64,000 bases of DNA, from positions 62,001-126,000 of the forward strand of contig NZ_JAHCAS010000001.1 in NCBI RefSeq assembly GCF_019634775.1, in the 5' to 3' direction. Of this stretch, positions 1 to 10,387 are shown piece by piece. The DNA comes from Dokdonella sp. GTDB taxonomy: Bacteria > Pseudomonadota > Gammaproteobacteria > Xanthomonadales > Rhodanobacteraceae. Position 1 is the stretch's first letter; the number at the start of each line of letters is the position of its first letter. A model generated the notes under the pieces. It saw only the letters and a list, made by a program, of their open reading frames with translations. It was not told the DNA's origin and ran no database searches. A program made the translations under genes and the position numbers.

Positions 1-348
1 CGGGCAATCGAGCGGATGGTTGATCAGCAGGAACTCCATCACGTTGCGCTGCGCCGACAGCGCGCGCTGCGACTGGGTGAAGATCTTCATGCCGTCGGCG
101 ACCGGGGTCGCGCAGGCCGGCTGCGGCTTCGGCATGGGCCGGCCGCCCATCTCGACCTCGACCATGCACATGCGGCAGTTCGCGGCGATCGGCAGCTTCT
201 CGTGGTAGCAGAAGCGCGGAATCGCGATACCGAGGCGGTCCGCGGCCTGGATGATCATCGAGCCCTTCGGCGCGAAGGTCGGCGTGCCATTGATCTCGAT
301 GGCGACGTGATCCGGTGGCGTGTTCGGGTTGACGGGCTGGGCGCTCAT
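1..348 (-). CDS. nuoG: NADH-quinone oxidoreductase subunit G, N-terminal part (cut by window edge)
   Basis: Complex I subunit G carries electrons through iron-sulfur clusters in the peripheral arm at the cytoplasmic face of the membrane. Only the first 116 residues are visible, from ATG at 348. They form the 2Fe-2S ferredoxin-like domain, with Cys ligands in CYHEKLPIAANCRMC and a fourth in PACATPV; these match the family. The gene runs off the left edge, so the 4Fe-4S and molybdopterin-like domains cannot be seen. It lies downstream of nuoF in the nuo operon, across a 118-bp gap that holds a GGGGAAT repeat. Confidence 0.95.
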   Translation of the reverse strand, partial: MSAQPVNPNTPPDHVAIEINGTPTFAPKGSMIIQAADRLGIAIPRFCYHEKLPIAANCRMCMVEVEMGGRPMPKPQPACATPVADGMKIFTQSQRALSAQRNVMEFLLINHPLDCP

Positions 349-368
349 GCCTTGGCTCCTTGCGGAGC

Positions 369-400
369 GGGGAATGGGGAATGGGGAATGGGGAATGGGG
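369..400. repeat. GGGGAAT heptamer tandem repeat between nuoF and nuoG
   Basis: The 7-bp unit GGGGAAT is repeated about 4.6 times without interruption in the nuoF-nuoG gap. A degenerate version occurs upstream of glmM at 11741-11770. Heptamer copy number can change by slippage. It lies only 21 bp upstream of the nuoG start on the transcribed side, so a change would alter the leader before nuoG. Confidence 0.85.
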
Positions 401-466
401 ACAGCAGGACGCAGCGGGTTTCAGACCATTCCCGATTCCCGAACCCCGATGCCCAACGACGGACGC

Positions 467-1777
467 TCATGCGACTGCCTCCAGCCGTGCATCAACCATC
501 GAGCGTCCGTTGGCAATGAAGTATTCGAACTCGTGCCAGTAGTGACGCAGGAATCCCTGCACCGGCCAGGCGGCGGCTTCACCGAAGGCGCAGATCGTGT
601 GCCCCTCGATCTGGCCGGCAGCGGCCTTGAGCATGTCGAGATCACCGACCTCAGCCTTGCCTTCGACGATGCGCGTGAGCATGCGGTACATCCAGCCAGT
701 GCCTTCGCGACACGGCGTGCATTGCCCGCAGGATTCGGCAAAGTAGAAGCGCGCGATGCGCTGGCAGGCGCGCACCATGCAGGTGGTTTCGTCCATGACG
801 ATGACCGCACCCGAACCGAGTCCGGAGCCGGCCTTCTGGATCGCGTCGTAATCCATGGTCAGGCCCATCATCGTTTCGCCGGGCAGCACCGGCATCGACG
901 AGCCACCCGGGATCACCGCCTTGAGCTTGTGACCATTGCGCACGCCACCGGCCATCTCGAGCAGTTCGGCGAACGGCGTGCCGAGGCGGATCTCGTAGTT
1001 GCCGGGCCGGTTGACGTGACCGGATACCGAGAAGATCTTCGGGCCGCCGTTGTTGGGCTTGCCAAGATTGAGGAACCACTCGCCGCCATTGCGCAGGATC
1101 GCCGGCACCGAAGCGTAGGTTTCGGTGTTGTTGATCGTGGTCGGCTTGCCATACAGGCCGAAATTGGCCGGAAACGGCGGCTTGAAGCGCGGCTGGCCCT
1201 TCTTGCCCTCCAGCGACTCCATCAACGCGGTTTCCTCTCCGCAGATGTAGGCGCCGGCGCCGAGCGCATTGTGGATGTCGACATCGATGCCGCTGCCTTG
1301 GATGTCCTTGCCGAGCAGGCCGGCCGCGTAGGCCTCCCGCAACGCTTCCTCGATGTGTTCGAATGGCTCGTGATGGAACTCGCCGCGCATGTAGTTGTAG
1401 GCGACCGTCGAGCCGGTCGCGTAGCAGGCAATGGCCAGCCCCTCGAGCACGGCGTGCGGATTGAAGCGCAGGATGTCGCGGTCCTTGCAGGTGCCTGGCT
1501 CGGATTCGTCCGAATTGCAGAGGATGTACTTTTGCATGGCACCCTTCGGCATGAACGACCACTTGAGCCCGGTCGGGAAGCCGGCGCCACCGCGACCGCG
1601 CAGGCCGCTCTTCTTCACTTCCTCGACGATCGTCGCCGGATCGGGCTTCTCGGCAAGGATCTTCTTCCACGCCTGCCAGCCGCCGGTCGCGAGATAGTTC
1701 TCGAGCGACCACGGCTTGTCGTGGTGGAGCGTCGTATAGACGACCTGGTGTGCCTGGGGTGCTGGACCGTATGCCAT
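467..1777 (-). CDS. nuoF: NADH-quinone oxidoreductase subunit F
   Basis: NADH-binding subunit of complex I, holding FMN and a 4Fe-4S cluster (N3). The 436-residue product has the NADH/FMN glycine-rich motif [13 protein letters not shown] near residue 60, the [13 protein letters not shown] segment, and the C-terminal cluster motif [14 protein letters not shown]. Length is normal for NuoF. The ATG at 1777 opens MAYGPAPQ. It is separated from nuoE by 93 bp that contain a REP-like palindrome, unusual inside a nuo operon. Confidence 0.97.
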   Translation of the reverse strand: MAYGPAPQAHQVVYTTLHHDKPWSLENYLATGGWQAWKKILAEKPDPATIVEEVKKSGLRGRGGAGFPTGLKWSFMPKGAMQKYILCNSDESEPGTCKDRDILRFNPHAVLEGLAIACYATGSTVAYNYMRGEFHHEPFEHIEEALREAYAAGLLGKDIQGSGIDVDIHNALGAGAYICGEETALMESLEGKKGQPRFKPPFPANFGLYGKPTTINNTETYASVPAILRNGGEWFLNLGKPNNGGPKIFSVSGHVNRPGNYEIRLGTPFAELLEMAGGVRNGHKLKAVIPGGSSMPVLPGETMMGLTMDYDAIQKAGSGLGSGAVIVMDETTCMVRACQRIARFYFAESCGQCTPCREGTGWMYRMLTRIVEGKAEVGDLDMLKAAAGQIEGHTICAFGEAAAWPVQGFLRHYWHEFEYFIANGRSMVDARLEAVA

Positions 1778-1837
1778 CGTCGTTCTCTGGTGCTTCGCTT
1801 CGGTGCCTGGCTTCGGACAATGGGGTCCGGAACACGG

Positions 1838-1867
1838 GCATCGCGGCTGAAGCCGCTTCCTACGGGG
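1838..1867. repeat. REP-like palindrome in the nuoE-nuoF gap
   Basis: The sequence GCATCGCGGCTGAAGCCGCT followed by TCCTACGGGG contains the perfect palindrome GCGGCTGAAGCCGC. The same motif ends the composite units at 62.8 and 63.0 kb. It is a REP-type repeat and could form a hairpin in the nuo transcript between nuoE and nuoF. Confidence 0.8.
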
Positions 1868-1870
1868 TGT

Positions 1871-2398
1871 TCATTTCAGGGCGTCGAGAATCTCGTCGAC
1901 CTTCGCGGTGTCGAGCTTCTCGTGGTAGTGACCGTTGACGACCATCATCGGCGCGCCACAGCAAGCGGCGAGGCATTCCTCTTCCTTCTTTAGATAGATG
2001 CGCCCGTCCGCGGTGGATTCGCCGAGCTTCGTGCCGAGCTTCTTCTCGCAATGGCGCACGAGGTCCTCGGCGCCGTTGAGCCAGCAGGAAATGTTCGTGC
2101 AGATCGCGACGTTGTTGCGGCCGACTGGTTTCGTCTCGAACATCGAGTAGAAACTCGCCACCTCGAACGCCCACACCTGTGGCAGGTCGAGGTACTTCGC
2201 CACCGCGACGATCAACTCATCGGTCAGGAAGCCGCCGTTCTGCTCCTGCGCTGCAAACAGCGACTGGATCAGCGCCGAGCGCTTGCGGTCGGGCGGGAAT
2301 TTCGCTTTCCAGTGCTCGATGTGATGGCGCGTGTGCTCGTTGAGCACGACCATCGGGTCGACGTCCTTGATCTCGTTGAAGGTGCCAGTCGCTTTCAT
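1871..2398 (-). CDS. nuoE: NADH-quinone oxidoreductase subunit E
   Basis: Thioredoxin-fold 2Fe-2S subunit (cluster N1a) of the complex I NADH module. The 175-residue product shows the four expected ligands as CTNISC near residue 100 and CLAAC about 40 residues later. Its start overlaps the nuoD stop codon in an ATGA arrangement, which implies translational coupling. Length is typical. Confidence 0.96.
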   Translation of the reverse strand: MKATGTFNEIKDVDPMVVLNEHTRHHIEHWKAKFPPDRKRSALIQSLFAAQEQNGGFLTDELIVAVAKYLDLPQVWAFEVASFYSMFETKPVGRNNVAICTNISCWLNGAEDLVRHCEKKLGTKLGESTADGRIYLKKEEECLAACCGAPMMVVNGHYHEKLDTAKVDEILDALK

Positions 2399-3648
2399 CG
2401 GTCGATCTCCCCGAACACGACGTCGTAGGTGCCGATCATTGCCACGACGTCGGCGAGCATGTGGCCACGCACGACCGCATCCATCGACGACAGGTGGGCG
2501 AAGCCGGGCGCACGCAGCTTGACGCGAAACGGCTTGTTGGCGCCGTCGGAGACAAGGTAGCAGCCAAATTCGCCCTTCGGCGCCTCGACCGCGGCATACA
2601 CCTCGCCAGCCGGCACGCTGTAGCCTTCGCTGAACAGTTTGAAATGATGGATGAGGGCTTCCATGTCATCCTTCATCTCTTCGCGCTTCGGCGGAGCGAC
2701 CTTGTAGTTCTGCACGATCACCGGGCCCGGGTTCGCACGCAACCACTTCACGCACTGCTGGATGATGCGGTTGGACTCGCGCATCTCGGCGACGCGCACC
2801 AGGTAACGGTCGTAGCAGTCGCCGTTGCTGCCGACCGGGATGTCGAAGTCGACTTCGGCATACTTCGCGTACGGCTGCTTCTTGCGCAGGTCCCAGGCGA
2901 TGCCGGAACCACGCAGCATCGGCCCGCTCATGCCCCAGGCACGGGCCAGTTCCGGCGAAACGATGCCGATGTCGACGGTACGCTGCTTCCAGATGCGGTT
3001 GCCCGTCAGCAGATCCTCGTACTCGTCGATCTTGGCCGGGAAATCGGCACAGAACTGTTCGAGGTAGTCGAGCATCGAGCCTTCGCGCCAGGCGTTCATG
3101 CGCTTGAGGTCGTCACCCTTGTGCCAGCGCGATTCACGGTACTTCGGCATCTGCGCCGGCAGGTCGCGATAGACGCCACCCGGTCGGTAGTAGGCCGCAT
3201 GCATGCGTGCGCCGCTGACCGCCTCGTAGCAGTCCATCAGTTCCTCGCGCTCGCGGAACGCGTACAGGAACACCGCCATCGCGCCAAGATCGAGCCCATT
3301 CGAACCGAGCCACATGAGGTGGTTCAGGATGCGCGTGATCTCGTCGAACATCGTGCGGATCCACTGCGCGCGCTCGGGCACCTCGATGCCGAGCAACGCC
3401 TCGATGGCGCGCACGTAGGCGTGTTCGTTGCACATCATCGACACGTAGTCGAGCCGATCCATGTAGCCGATCGACTGGTTGAACGGCTTGGACTCGGCGA
3501 GCTTCTCGGTGCCACGGTGCAGGAGGCCGACGTGTGGGTCGGCACGCATCACCGTCTCGCCGTCCATCTCGAGCACGAGGCGCAGCACGCCGTGTGCAGC
3601 GGGATGCTGCGGTCCGAAGTTCATCGTGTAGTTACGGATTTCCTCCAC
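2395..3648 (-). CDS. nuoD: NADH-quinone oxidoreductase subunit D
   Basis: The 49-kDa quinone-site subunit of complex I, in the connecting module with NuoB and NuoC. The 417-residue product begins [20 protein letters not shown], whose GPQHPAAHG loop contributes to the quinone pocket, and has [12 protein letters not shown] shortly after. It ends at EIDR. It lies 3 bp after nuoC and overlaps nuoE by 4 bp, so the genes are tightly coupled. Confidence 0.97.
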   Translation of the reverse strand: MEEIRNYTMNFGPQHPAAHGVLRLVLEMDGETVMRADPHVGLLHRGTEKLAESKPFNQSIGYMDRLDYVSMMCNEHAYVRAIEALLGIEVPERAQWIRTMFDEITRILNHLMWLGSNGLDLGAMAVFLYAFREREELMDCYEAVSGARMHAAYYRPGGVYRDLPAQMPKYRESRWHKGDDLKRMNAWREGSMLDYLEQFCADFPAKIDEYEDLLTGNRIWKQRTVDIGIVSPELARAWGMSGPMLRGSGIAWDLRKKQPYAKYAEVDFDIPVGSNGDCYDRYLVRVAEMRESNRIIQQCVKWLRANPGPVIVQNYKVAPPKREEMKDDMEALIHHFKLFSEGYSVPAGEVYAAVEAPKGEFGCYLVSDGANKPFRVKLRAPGFAHLSSMDAVVRGHMLADVVAMIGTYDVVFGEIDR

Positions 3649-3651
3649 GGC

Positions 3652-4371
3652 TTATTTCCCCGCCTCGCGTTCGGCGTTGGCCTGTTCGTAGCGCGAATCC
3701 CCGCGCAGCGTGCGCGGCACGAGCACGCGCGGTTCGATCGACACGGGCTCGTAAACGACGCGCCGCTTGTCGGGGTCGTAGCGCATCTCGACGTTGCCGA
3801 TCAGCGGGAAATCCTTGCGGAAGGCGTGCCCGACGAAACCGTAATCGGTGAGGATGCGGCGCAGGTCCGGATGACCCTCGAAGACGATGCCAAAGAGGTC
3901 GAACGCTTCGCGCTCGAACCAGTTGGCCCCGGGCCACACCTCGACCAGCGAGGGCAGCACGGGCAGGTCGTCGTCGGTACAGAATGCGCGCAGGCGCAGG
4001 CGTTGGTTGTGTTCGATCGACAGCAGGTGGACAACGACGGCGAAACGGCGCGGGATCGCAGCGGGGCGCGGACGATCCTCCCAGCGGAAGCGACCCGGCC
4101 CGGCGCCCTCGACGCCGCGCGAGAAGCCTTCCGAGGAGACGTCACTGGTGTCCCACTCACCCTCGCCATAGCCAAGGTAGTCGACGCCGCAGACGTCGAT
4201 GATGACGTCGAAGCGCAAGGCGGGATCGTCGCGCAAGCTGCGCGCGACGGCGAGCCAGTTCTCCGGCAGCACCTCGATCGTCGTCTCGCCAAGGCGTTCG
4301 ACGAGCGACACGAGGCGCTGGCCCAGCGTGGCTTCGAGCTTCTGCGCGAACGGGGATGGGGTTGCTGTCAT
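3652..4371 (-). CDS. nuoC: NADH-quinone oxidoreductase subunit C
   Basis: The 30-kDa subunit of the complex I connecting module. The ATG at 4371 ([17 protein letters not shown]) gives 239 residues, normal for an unfused NuoC; an upstream in-frame ATG at 4401 would add ten residues. The family block around [20 protein letters not shown] is intact. NuoC and NuoD are separate here, not fused as in Escherichia coli. Confidence 0.95.
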   Translation of the reverse strand: MTATPSPFAQKLEATLGQRLVSLVERLGETTIEVLPENWLAVARSLRDDPALRFDVIIDVCGVDYLGYGEGEWDTSDVSSEGFSRGVEGAGPGRFRWEDRPRPAAIPRRFAVVVHLLSIEHNQRLRLRAFCTDDDLPVLPSLVEVWPGANWFEREAFDLFGIVFEGHPDLRRILTDYGFVGHAFRKDFPLIGNVEMRYDPDKRRVVYEPVSIEPRVLVPRTLRGDSRYEQANAEREAGK

Positions 4372-4461
4372 CGCTTCACTGCCGCTTCGATTGGGTTGCA
4401 TCCTGCGGCCTCGACACGGGGCTTCATGCCCGCGCGTTGTTCGTTGCGGGTGGCCGCGCGC

Positions 4462-5010
4462 TCAACGCGCGATCGTATTGGTCCGGCGGATCTTCTTCTG
4501 CAACTGGAGGATGCCGTGGATCAGCGCCTCGGCCGTGGGCGGGCAGCCCGGCACGTAGACGTCGACCGGCACGATGCGATCGCAGCCGCGCACGACTGCA
4601 TAGGAATAGTGATAGTAACCACCACCGTTTGCGCACGAGCCCATCGAGATCACCCATTTCGGCTCGGGCATCTGGTCGTAGACCTTGCGCAGCGCCGGGG
4701 CCATCTTGTTGACCAGGGTGCCGGCCACGATCATCACGTCGGACTGGCGCGGCGACGGGCGGAAGATCACGCCGTTGCGGTCGAGGTCCAGACGCGCGGC
4801 TCCGGCATGCATCATCTCGACCGCGCAGCAGGCCAGGCCAAACGTGACCGGCCACATCGAGCCGGTGCGCGCCCAGTTGACCAACTCGTCCAGGCGCGCG
4901 GTGACGAAGCCGCGCTCGAGCAGCGGGTTGTCGTCACCGGGGCGCAGGATGTCGTCGACCGGACCCGACGGCGTCGGGTTGTGCATGACCCGGCTGATGG
5001 TGTCGCTCAT
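4462..5010 (-). CDS. nuoB: NADH-quinone oxidoreductase subunit B
   Basis: Carries cluster N2, the last electron donor to quinone. The ATG at 5010 overlaps the nuoA stop as ATGA and gives 182 residues. Cluster ligands are visible in [12 protein letters not shown], in [10 protein letters not shown] and in VPGCPPT. A 90-bp gap without a gene separates it from nuoC. Confidence 0.97.
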   Translation of the reverse strand: MSDTISRVMHNPTPSGPVDDILRPGDDNPLLERGFVTARLDELVNWARTGSMWPVTFGLACCAVEMMHAGAARLDLDRNGVIFRPSPRQSDVMIVAGTLVNKMAPALRKVYDQMPEPKWVISMGSCANGGGYYHYSYAVVRGCDRIVPVDVYVPGCPPTAEALIHGILQLQKKIRRTNTIAR

Positions 5011-5363
5011 TCCCATTCGAGCGCTCCCTTCTTCCAGACGTAGACGAAGCCGAGCACGAGCAGCCCGACGAACACGCCCATCTCGATCAGGCCGAACAGG
5101 CCGAGGCTGTCGAAGACGACCGCCCACGGGATGACGAAGGCGATTTCGAGATCGAAGATGATGAACAGGATGGCGATCAGGTAGTAGCGCACATCGAACT
5201 TCATGCGCGCGTCCTCGAACGCCTCGAAGCCGCACTCGTAGGGCGCGGCCTTCTCTGCAGCCGGCTTCTTCGGCCCGAACAGGTTGCCGAGAACCAGCAG
5301 GGCCACGCCGATCACGGCTGCCACCGAGAGGAACAGCAGTACCGGAAAATACTCGGTCAGCAC
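5007..5363 (-). CDS. nuoA: NADH-quinone oxidoreductase subunit A
   Basis: Small membrane subunit near the quinone chamber of complex I. The GTG at 5363 is chosen because GGAGGT sits at the right spacing upstream and the product then starts [11 protein letters not shown], matching NuoA N-termini. That gives 118 residues with three membrane segments and the conserved loop [20 protein letters not shown]. First gene of the nuo operon, just downstream of tRNA-Leu. Confidence 0.95.
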   Translation of the reverse strand: MLTEYFPVLLFLSVAAVIGVALLVLGNLFGPKKPAAEKAAPYECGFEAFEDARMKFDVRYYLIAILFIIFDLEIAFVIPWAVVFDSLGLFGLIEMGVFVGLLVLGFVYVWKKGALEWE

Positions 5364-5434
5364 ACGCACCTCCGCGCCTGGCGGCGCATCAGCGGTTGTC
5401 GCAAGCCTCACGACAACGACGGTTACTTTCAGTT

Positions 5435-5519
5435 TGGTGCCCAAGGGGGGACTCGAACCCCCACAGCTTTCGCCGCTACCACCTCAAGGTAGTGCGTCTA
5501 CCAATTCCGCCACCTGGGC
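5435..5519 (-). tRNA. tRNA-Leu (anticodon GAG)
   Basis: The minus strand from 5519 reads GCCCAGGTGGCGGAATTGGT and continues with the anticodon arm CTACCTTGAGGTGGTAG, so the anticodon is GAG. There is a class-II long variable arm, the T-arm GGGGGTTCGAGTCCCCC, and an encoded CCA end. It sits between secG and nuoA, an arrangement common in gammaproteobacteria. Confidence 0.96.
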
Positions 5520-5525
5520 AACGCT

Positions 5526-5981
5526 TCAAGCTCCGTCCTTCCCCTTCTCCTCGGGCTTCGGCACGTCGGCCGGCTGGCCTGCCTCGGCGGCCGGTTGCGC
5601 CAGATCGGCGGGCACCGGGGCCGGGGCGTCCGCAGCCGGCTCCGCCACCGGCGTCGCCGCCGGGACTTCACCGGACGCGGGTGCAGGCTGCTGCACCGAA
5701 ACGCCGGACATCACGCCAAGGTCGTCGGAAGTGACGCCGACGGCACCCGGGCGACCGTGGAAAATGCCCATGCCGAGGCTGAGCAGGAAGAACAAAGTGG
5801 CAAGGACCGCCGTGCTGCGCGAAAGGAAGTTCGCCGAACCGCGCGCACCGAAGACGGTCGCCGACGCGCCGCCACCGAACCCGGAGCCTGCATTGGCACC
5901 GGCACCACGCTGCATGAGGATCAGCGTGATCATCGCGGCTGCGATCAGCACGTAGAAAACCTGGGCAATGATCGAAAGCAT
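5526..5981 (-). CDS. secG: Preprotein translocase subunit SecG
   Basis: Accessory subunit of the SecYEG protein-conducting channel. The 151-residue product has two membrane segments (about residues 3-23 and 55-75) flanking the family motif LILMQRGAGANAGSGFGGGA. After residue 95 it has a long Ala/Pro/Glu-rich tail, a common low-complexity extension in this lineage. It lies 15 bp after tpiA and just before tRNA-Leu. Confidence 0.95.
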   Translation of the reverse strand: MLSIIAQVFYVLIAAAMITLILMQRGAGANAGSGFGGGASATVFGARGSANFLSRSTAVLATLFFLLSLGMGIFHGRPGAVGVTSDDLGVMSGVSVQQPAPASGEVPAATPVAEPAADAPAPVPADLAQPAAEAGQPADVPKPEEKGKDGA

Positions 5982-5996
5982 TACTGCGTTTGCACC

Positions 5997-6755
5997 TTAA
6001 AGCGCGGCGTTCCGAGCCGCATCGACGATCGCCAAGAAATCGGCCGCCACCAGCGAAGCGCCGCCGATCAGCCCGCCATCGATGTCGGGCCTCGCGAACA
6101 GCTCGCCGGCATTGGCGGCCTTCACGCTGCCACCGTAGAGGATGCGCAGCGAGTCGGCGATTGTAGCATCGAGCGCCGAAATTTTTCCACGCAGGAAGGC
6201 ATGGACCTCCTGAGCCTGGTCCGGCGTGGCCGTACGGCCGGTGCCGATCGCCCACACCGGCTCGTAGGCGACCACGGCATGGGCGAAGGCGGCGACGCCG
6301 GCCGCAGCGATGACCGCCTCGACCTGGGCGCCGACCACGGCCTCGGTCCGACCGGCCTCGCGGTGTTCGAGCAGCTCGCCGACGCACAGTACCGGGACCA
6401 GCCCGGCCGCCTGTGCGGCCATGAACTTGCGTGCGACCACGACATCGGTTTCGGCGTGGTACTGGCGGCGCTCGGAATGCCCGACCAGCACGTAGCGGCA
6501 GCCGATGTCGGCCAGCATCGCGGCAGAAACCTCGCCGGTGTACGCGCCCTGCGCATGCTCGCTGAGATCCTGGCCGCCGAAGGCGAGCGCCGCGCCGGCA
6601 TGCGCCTCGACGAGACCGGCGAGATACGGGAACGGCGGCAGCACGACGACCTCTACCGTGCCGGTCGCAGCCGGCACGAGCGCGTCGACCAGTTCGCGCG
6701 CCATCGCGCGCGATCCGTGCATCTTCCAGTTTCCGGCGACCAGCTTGCGGCGCAT
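5997..6755 (-). CDS. tpiA: Triosephosphate isomerase
   Basis: Interconverts dihydroxyacetone phosphate and glyceraldehyde 3-phosphate in glycolysis. The 252-residue TIM barrel starts MRRKLVAGNWKMHG (active-site Asn and Lys), has the electrophile His in VGHSERRQYH, the catalytic Glu in VAYEPVWAIGTG, and the phosphate-binding YGGSVKAAN. All catalytic residues are present. First gene of the tpiA-secG-tRNA-nuo run. Confidence 0.97.
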   Translation of the reverse strand: MRRKLVAGNWKMHGSRAMARELVDALVPAATGTVEVVVLPPFPYLAGLVEAHAGAALAFGGQDLSEHAQGAYTGEVSAAMLADIGCRYVLVGHSERRQYHAETDVVVARKFMAAQAAGLVPVLCVGELLEHREAGRTEAVVGAQVEAVIAAAGVAAFAHAVVAYEPVWAIGTGRTATPDQAQEVHAFLRGKISALDATIADSLRILYGGSVKAANAGELFARPDIDGGLIGGASLVAADFLAIVDAARNAAL

Positions 6756-6887
6756 CGTGGCAAGGCCCTGCGAAAGGGCCGCGAAGGATAGCCGTGCCGA
6801 CCGGACGCCGCAAACGCCGGGGGCGGCGTATCACCGGGTGTACGGCTGCGGTTACCCTCGTGATCCGATCATCCAACGGAATCCGGC

Positions 6888-7703
6888 ATGAACGCGAAAC
6901 CGCGCGGCTACGCCCTCGTCACCGGCGCCTCGGCCGGCATCGGCAGCGCCTTCGCGCGCGAACTGGCGCGTCGTGGGCATGACCTCGTGCTGACCGCGCG
7001 CCGCGCCGACCGCCTCGACCAGCTCGCCGGCGAACTGCGCGCCAGCGCCGGCATCGACGTGCGCACCCTGCCCTGCGATCTCGCCGATCCGGCCGCGCCG
7101 GCCTTCCTGGCGGGGGAAACCGCACGTGCCGGACTCGCCATCGACATGCTCGTCAACAACGCGGGCTACGGCGTGACCGGCTACTTCCTCGCCCAACCCT
7201 GGGAGGTGCAGGCGACCTTCCTGCAGGTCTTGGTCACCGCGCCGACCGAGCTATGCCATCGCCTGCTGCCCGGCATGCGCGAGCGCGGGCATGGGCGCAT
7301 CGTCAATGTCGCCTCGCTCGCCGCCCATGTGCCGGGCTCGGCCGGCCAGACCCTGTATGCCGGCGCCAAGAGCTACCTGGTCAAGTTGTCGCAGGCACTG
7401 ACTCTCGAATACGCCCATGAAGGCGTGCACGCCTGTGCCGTCTGCCCCGGTTTCACCTGGTCGGAATTCCACGACGTCACCGGCTCACGCGCGCTGATGT
7501 CGAAGCTGCCGCGTTGGATGTGGATGGACGCCGACACCGTCGCCCGCCAGGGCCTCGACGCAGTCGAACGCGGCGAGGCCGTGTACGTCAACGGCCGTGT
7601 CAACCGCACGATCAAGACCCTGTTCAAGCTGCTGCCCGACCGCCTCGCCCTGCGCATGATCGGGCGGCGCAGCCGGCAATTCCGCAAGGCGTCCGCCGAC
7701 TGA
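6888..7703 (+). CDS. SDR-family NAD(P)-dependent oxidoreductase
   Basis: Classical short-chain dehydrogenase of 271 residues with a Rossmann fold. The cofactor motif TGASAGIGSAFA lies at residues 13-24, NNAG near residue 90, and the catalytic pair as YAGAKSYLVK near residue 157 after the Ser-containing NVASLAAHVPGS. Substrate cannot be told from sequence; the family covers acyl, sugar and steroid alcohols. It is monocistronic on the plus strand, divergent from tpiA. Confidence 0.92.
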   Translation: MNAKPRGYALVTGASAGIGSAFARELARRGHDLVLTARRADRLDQLAGELRASAGIDVRTLPCDLADPAAPAFLAGETARAGLAIDMLVNNAGYGVTGYFLAQPWEVQATFLQVLVTAPTELCHRLLPGMRERGHGRIVNVASLAAHVPGSAGQTLYAGAKSYLVKLSQALTLEYAHEGVHACAVCPGFTWSEFHDVTGSRALMSKLPRWMWMDADTVARQGLDAVERGEAVYVNGRVNRTIKTLFKLLPDRLALRMIGRRSRQFRKASAD

Positions 7704-7721
7704 GTCAGCCTCGCCACGGGC

Positions 7722-9408
7722 TCACGGCACGCACTCGCGATTGCAGACGAAATCGACGCTCAGCAGGCCCTGTTCGACCTCGCTGCCGACATCGACGAAC
7801 TCCCCGTCCCGCCAGGCCAGGAACAGCGCGTCGCGGATGTCACGCGCATCGATGCCTGTCTTGAAAGTGAGCGAGATCGTTTCGGCCGACCCCAGGCGCA
7901 GACGCGATTCGATGCCTTCCAGTCCGCGCGCCAACGCAAGCGGCGCAAGCCGCGATACGTCGACGCTGCCGCGTGGAACGATGTGGTACCAAGGCACGTG
8001 TTCCGTCTGGATGAGACACGCCGACACGCGCGCGAAGTCGGCGTCGGCAATGCTGCCCTTGATCGCCTCGTCGGAAATCCAGTGGAAAGTCCAGTCGTCC
8101 GTGCCGAGCAGGAAGATGCGGCACGGCTGCGGCAACACGGCCCGCGCGATCGCGGCATTCGCCGCGGCGACCCGTTCACCCTGCCGACGTGTCTCGTCGC
8201 GATGCTGGACGGTGAGCCGCTGTGCAGCGCCGACCCAGGAAACCGCCAGCAGGATCATGGCGACGGCCGCGGCTGCGCGGAAGGCGGGCCGCGACTGTGT
8301 GATGGGCATCAGCACGGCGGCGAGGAGCAGCACCAGGCCGATTGCCGCCGTATAGAAGTAGCGCGAATTGATCACGAGCAGCACGGTCTCGGTGGCCAAC
8401 CCGACGCGAAGATCGACCACGGCGAGGAGCGGCACCTGCAGCAGTCCCGGCAGCGCAAACAGAATCGCGCCGACCAGCGCCAGGCGCACGCGCGCACGCG
8501 GCCAGGGCATCGACATGGCGAACAGCGAGGCAGCGCACAGCATCGCCAATCCGATGACGAGGGTGAAGCGCTTCCACTCGCCCAGGCGTTCCCAGTAGCC
8601 CAGGTGCGCCAGGCTGCCCTGAAACCAGCCGTGCATCCCCAGCGCGAAGGTCTCGACCAGCGAGCGATGCTTCAGCATCTTGGCTGCACCCGCATCGGCA
8701 ATGACGAAGCCACGCAAGACGGCGCAGGCGAGCACGAGCACGACCAGGGCGAACAGCCAACGCCGCCGCTCCGGCCAATCCTCCCGGCCGCCGAGCATCC
8801 ACCACGCGAACAGCGCCGCCGCGAAGGAGTACGCGATCTCCTTCGACAGCAAGGCCAGCGCGAGCGACATCAGCGCGACGATGCCGTCGCTGGTCCGCCG
8901 CGACCCGGCATGCAGCATGCCCGCACGCAGCGCAAGCAGGCCGAACAGGGCGGCGAGCAGGTCGAAGCGGTCGGACAGCCACGCCGTCGTGCCGATCGAC
9001 ACCGGATGCAAGGTGAAGGTCAACGCGAGCAGGAACGACAGGCCGGTACGCAAGCCTGCCCTTGCCAGGACACGCAGGAGCAGCACCCCGACTGCCGCAT
9101 GCAGCGCGAGGTTGAACGTATAGTGCAACGCGGCCGAAGTGCCGAACACCCGTTCCGTCAACCACCAGACCAGCATGCCGACAGGTCGGTAGTAGGTGCT
9201 GCCGGGAATGTGGTCGGCGACGAAGTACTGCATCGGCGTGTCGACGAATCGCGCGATTGCGAGCATGCCGAAATCGTCGAGCATGAAGTACGCGTCGAAC
9301 AGCGCGCGCCAGCGCGAGCACGGCGGCCACCATGACTACGCTGGCAACGACGTTCCGTGCCGGACGCGCCGGCACCGCGGGGACTCCCGCCGCGTGCGGG
9401 GACGACAT
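7722..9408 (-). CDS. Polytopic membrane protein resembling GT39/O-mannosyltransferases (probable frameshift)
   Basis: About 560 residues with roughly ten membrane helices. The acidic first-loop motif MLDDFGML followed by STYYRPV resembles GT-C lipid-phosphosugar-dependent transferases, so the product probably glycosylates an envelope substrate; donor and acceptor are unknown. The open frame from ATG 9284 lacks the expected first helix. A plausible N-terminus (MSSPHAAGVPAVPARPARNV, ATG 9408, then a hydrophobic helix) lies in another frame. The two join if one GC dinucleotide is restored in the GGCGCGCGCTG run near 9310. This is either real slippage or a sequencing error. Confidence 0.7.
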
Positions 9409-9410
9409 GC

Positions 9411-10346
9411 TCAAATCAGCTTGATCTCGCGCAGGCGCTCGAGCAGGTACTCGTGTGCGGTGATCGAGGTCGCATAGCGCTTCGGGTTGTCGGGCGTCAC
9501 ACACGAGGGCAGCACGTCGAGTTCGACGTCGGGGTTCGGGTGCAGGAAGAACGGCACGGAGTAGCGCGGCTTGCGCGCGTTTTCGTCCTGCGGGTTGGTC
9601 ACGCGGTGGGTGGTCGACGGATACACGTGGTTGGTCAGGCGCTGCAGCATGTCGCCGATGTTGACCACGATGGCGTCGCCTTGGGTAGTGATCGGCAGCC
9701 ACTCGCCCTCGCGCGTCAGCACTTCCAGGCCGGCCGCGCTCGCGCCGACCAGCAGGGTGATGAAGTTGATGTCCTCGTGGGCGCCGGCGCGTACGTTCGG
9801 GATGTCGTCGGCCGTGATCGGCGGATAGTGGATCGGACGCAGGATCGAGTTGCCGAAATTCGTCTTGTCGGCGAAATAGTGCTCGGGCAAGCCGATGTGC
9901 AGGGCGAGCGCGCACAGCACACGCGAGCCGAGCGCGTCGAGTGCCTCGTAGAGGCCATAGCCATGCTCACGGAAGCCCGGAACCTCGTCGGGCCAGAGGT
10001 TCGGCGGCATCACCTCGGCATACTTCGAATCACGCGCGATCTCGCGCCCTATGTGCCAGAACTCCTTGAGGTCCGGGTACTTGGAATCCTTGGCCGTCTC
10101 GATGCCGAACGGTGTATAGCCGCGCGCGCCACCGCCACCCGGCACGTGGTATTTGAGCTTTGTTTCGGCAGGCAGGGCGAAGAAGCGCCGGAACGCATCG
10201 TAGGCGCCATCGATCGCCGCCGCCGGGATCCCGTGCCCGCTGATGCAGCAGAAACCGAATTCGCGGTAGGCCGCGCCGATCTCGGCGACGAAGGCGTCGC
10301 GATCGCTGTCATAGCGGCGGATGTCGAGGGTGGGGACGTGCTTCAT
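9411..10346 (-). CDS. Isopenicillin N synthase-like 2-oxoglutarate/Fe(II) oxygenase
   Basis: The 311-residue double-stranded beta-helix oxygenase has the iron triad His/Asp in GAHEDINFITLL, the distal His in STTHRV, and the co-substrate Arg/Ser pair in ARKPRYSVPFF. The N-terminal DIOX_N segment (YREFGFCCISGHGI) is present. Members include gibberellin- and ethylene-forming enzymes and many bacterial hydroxylases, so the substrate is open. The ATG at 10346 has GGAGGCG upstream. It lies 41 bp downstream of glmM on the same strand. Confidence 0.9.
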   Translation of the reverse strand: MKHVPTLDIRRYDSDRDAFVAEIGAAYREFGFCCISGHGIPAAAIDGAYDAFRRFFALPAETKLKYHVPGGGGARGYTPFGIETAKDSKYPDLKEFWHIGREIARDSKYAEVMPPNLWPDEVPGFREHGYGLYEALDALGSRVLCALALHIGLPEHYFADKTNFGNSILRPIHYPPITADDIPNVRAGAHEDINFITLLVGASAAGLEVLTREGEWLPITTQGDAIVVNIGDMLQRLTNHVYPSTTHRVTNPQDENARKPRYSVPFFLHPNPDVELDVLPSCVTPDNPKRYATSITAHEYLLERLREIKLI

Positions 10347-10387
10347 GTGGGCGCCTCCGGCAGGATGCCCCATTCTCGCCGATCCGC

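Noticed and set aside
2461..5043. An 860-codon open frame opposite nuoD-nuoC-nuoB
   Set aside because: Antisense to three complete, recognisable complex I genes; it has no family features.
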